A stretch of 64,000 nt of DNA, from assembly GCA_022113835.1 (NCBI GenBank), contig JAILWY010000013.1, positions 15,114,001-15,178,000 of the forward strand, read 5' to 3'. The DNA comes from Atopsyche davidsoni. Its lineage: Eukaryota > Arthropoda > Insecta > Trichoptera > Hydrobiosidae. Position 1 is the stretch's first letter. Each line of letters opens with the position of its first letter. Positions 62,119 to 64,000 of this stretch are shown here, one piece after another. The position numbers were made by a program, and so were the translations under genes. The notes below the pieces were generated by a model. That model saw only the letters and a list, made by a program, of their open reading frames with translations, ran no database searches and was not told the DNA's origin.

Positions 62119-62709
62119 GGTAGTTGCTTCCAGCCTTTTAATCGCCTCTGGTATCCAACCGGACACCAGAGGCAGTCCATTACGTGGCGAAATCGTGTCA
62201 TTTAATTAATTTAATTATCACTTTATTTTTCTATGTCGAAAGTTGATTTTTTTACAGAGTTTTGAGAAAACTATAAATTATATTAAACTATTTTTTATTA
62301 TTTAATAAACGTCCATTTTCAGGGTAAAATAAAATCATGAAAATTGGATAAAATGACGACTTTTCAAAACCAAAGTTTGTTAAAGATTTTTTATTTTTTT
62401 TATTTTTTAAAATAATATATCGCACAGGGTTTATATTTAATCTTTTAATTCCAATTGAAAAAAAGACTTTTAAATGTTTAGGACTCTTGGAAAAGGGACA
62501 TGACGAATCTCCATATTCCTACACTTTAATCGGAAAAACACATATTTATCATATTAATAGTAAATTTATAAGAAATAAAAAAATATTCAGTTCGGAAGAA
62601 GAGATGTATCAAACTTTTTGAATTCAAATTTGTTTTGATTGGAGCAGTCGATTTTTCGCAAAACGGACTAGAAAATGATCAAACAAACTCGATTATGGGA
62701 CCTAGACCC
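62119..62709. mobile_element. TTAA-flanked MITE (piggyBac-like target), copy 2, 591 bp
   Basis: Closely similar to 14486-15075 from end to end in the same orientation, flanked by TTAA (62115-62118 and 62710-62713). The near-terminal palindrome has one mismatch here (GCCTCTGGTATCC against GGACACCAGAGGC). Non-coding. Confidence 0.75.
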
Positions 62710-62713
62710 TTAA

Positions 62714-64000
62714 AGGCATCGTAATCGCAACTACCATTATTTCACAATAGATTTTGAAGGCTTGACGATTTTTAAGTAACGCGTTGAAAATTTTCTTCAG
62801 TACTAGACTCTATACAAATTCAATTAAATGAAGTTCTAGATCAAATTTTTCGGGGATATTTTTAGATTACTGGAATGTAAATACGTTTTCTCGATATAAT
62901 GGTGAATACGTACGTTTAATATAAAAAGGTTAGTCACAACCGAAAGCACAATCTGAATCTGTACTGTATGACAACAAGTATGTATAAATCTACCGCTACC
63001 GAGCAATTTGTGAAAATATAAGAAAACATGAGAAAAATCCGATATAGGGAAAGATTTGACATGGAATTTGTTACAAAAAGGATAATGTAATATTTTGTAT
63101 GCTGACTTTATGTCAGCGTCTACCCTTGAAGCAGTATTTTGGTAGCAATTTCAAAGTGGGGTCGAATAAATATTTCATATAATACACGAGAATATAAGAA
63201 ATACGTTACACTCTGTCTAATGATATTAATAAAGAATGACGTTGTTTTAATAAATAAAAGCATTTAATCTGATTTGAGAAGCAAGCATTGTGTTTTTTTA
63301 ATAGTTAGAAAAAAAACATCAATCTAATGAAGTCTTGAGTATGATATAAGTTTATGTAAGGTAAAATAATATTTTTTTTAACTATAACTTTCTTTTCGTT
63401 TGAAGAACGATCATTGTAGTGCAAATACTTTTTAATATACAGATACTTTTGATATTAGTTGCTTCATTGATAAACTAGATAATTATCATGGTAATTGGTC
63501 ATGTCGGCTGTAATTAAACGATGTGGAGATAATTAAACATATTGATCGCACAACGAGAGATATATTAAGGCAGTACTTAGGTGCTAAGGTGAAATAATCT
63601 ACAATTATTCTATTAACGTTTGTACCTAAGCATATGAATTATTGTATTTGTACATACTTTGTAAAATCATGATTGTATTATATTAATTTAAGTCAACGTG
63701 CTTTACATTCGTTCTTAAGAAAACATTTCAATATTTAACAAGTTTTAATATTTAACATGTTTTAATGTTCAGTATTTCAATATTTAAATATGAATATTTT
63801 GGTATTGAATCTAGTTTATACTCAACAATAAATCAGATATTTTCTTATTTTTAAATGAATCATACTTATAAAAAAATATAATGTAATGAGTTATAAGTTA
63901 TTAATAAAGCACATTTACTTATTTATATTATATAAATATACGTAAAAAAAATTATATAAATATATAAATGTTTAATTTAGGGTGAGGGATGAAACAGAGG
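62714..64000. other. AT-rich sequence without recognised gene
   Basis: Only chance reading frames and A/T runs to the window end. Confidence 0.4.

Overview
The window reads as nuclear DNA from an animal, most likely an insect. It is very AT-rich, genes are split by introns with GT-AG borders, exon islands are sparse and GC-richer, and it carries animal and insect transposon families: mariner/Tc-like, hAT, Tigger/pogo, TTAA-target (piggyBac-like) MITEs, jockey/CR1-like LINE, Penelope-like elements and tRNA-derived SINE fragments. I cannot name the species. A hemipteran-like or similarly AT-rich insect is only a guess. No operons, ribosome binding sites, CRISPR arrays, intact tRNA or rRNA genes were seen.

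Two loci are supported as genes. (1) At the left edge, on the minus strand, lies the 5' coding end of STRAD, the pseudokinase adaptor of LKB1: two coding exons with a 101-bp intron, running off the window at position 1. (2) On the minus strand, a GC-richer terminal exon (26231-26772) ends in a stop codon. An upstream exon (41024-41162) has a canonical donor whose phase and split glycine codon match the terminal exon exactly, which predicts one gene with a 14.25-kb intron. Its protein is Cys-containing, has two N-glycosylation sequons and is not recognised.

The rest is mostly AT-rich intronic or intergenic DNA with transposon debris. By region: 0.87-1.11 kb is a near-perfect palindrome of two Penelope-type repeats carrying hammerhead-ribozyme-like motifs. 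2.1-3.8 kb has a Tigger-type MITE and then a hAT element (itself carrying a mariner relic) that splits a GC-rich coding-like exon. 7.7-8.0 kb is a foldback pair of SINE-like sequence. 10 kb has two hAT-type MITEs. 14.5-15.1 and 62.1-62.7 kb hold two copies of one TTAA-flanked, 590-bp element. 27.0-28.0 kb has a LINE relic and a possible solo LTR. 28.4 kb is a 160-bp palindrome. 28.8-29.4 kb has a Tc/mariner-type deletion derivative. 40.2-43.35 kb is a dense nest: hAT transposase relic, Tigger end, the upstream exon of gene 2, a Penelope-like element inserted in the terminal repeat of a second Tc-type copy, and a mariner relic cut by a 157-bp hAT MITE with a perfect 8-bp duplication. From 43.4 to 62.1 kb little is recognisable apart from a few coding-like islands, a tandem duplication and a perfect inverted repeat.

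I found no convincing new multi-gene system. The most interesting items are the foldback ribozyme-like Penelope units with a covarying core change, the unrecognised two-exon gene, and the exon broken by a hAT insertion.
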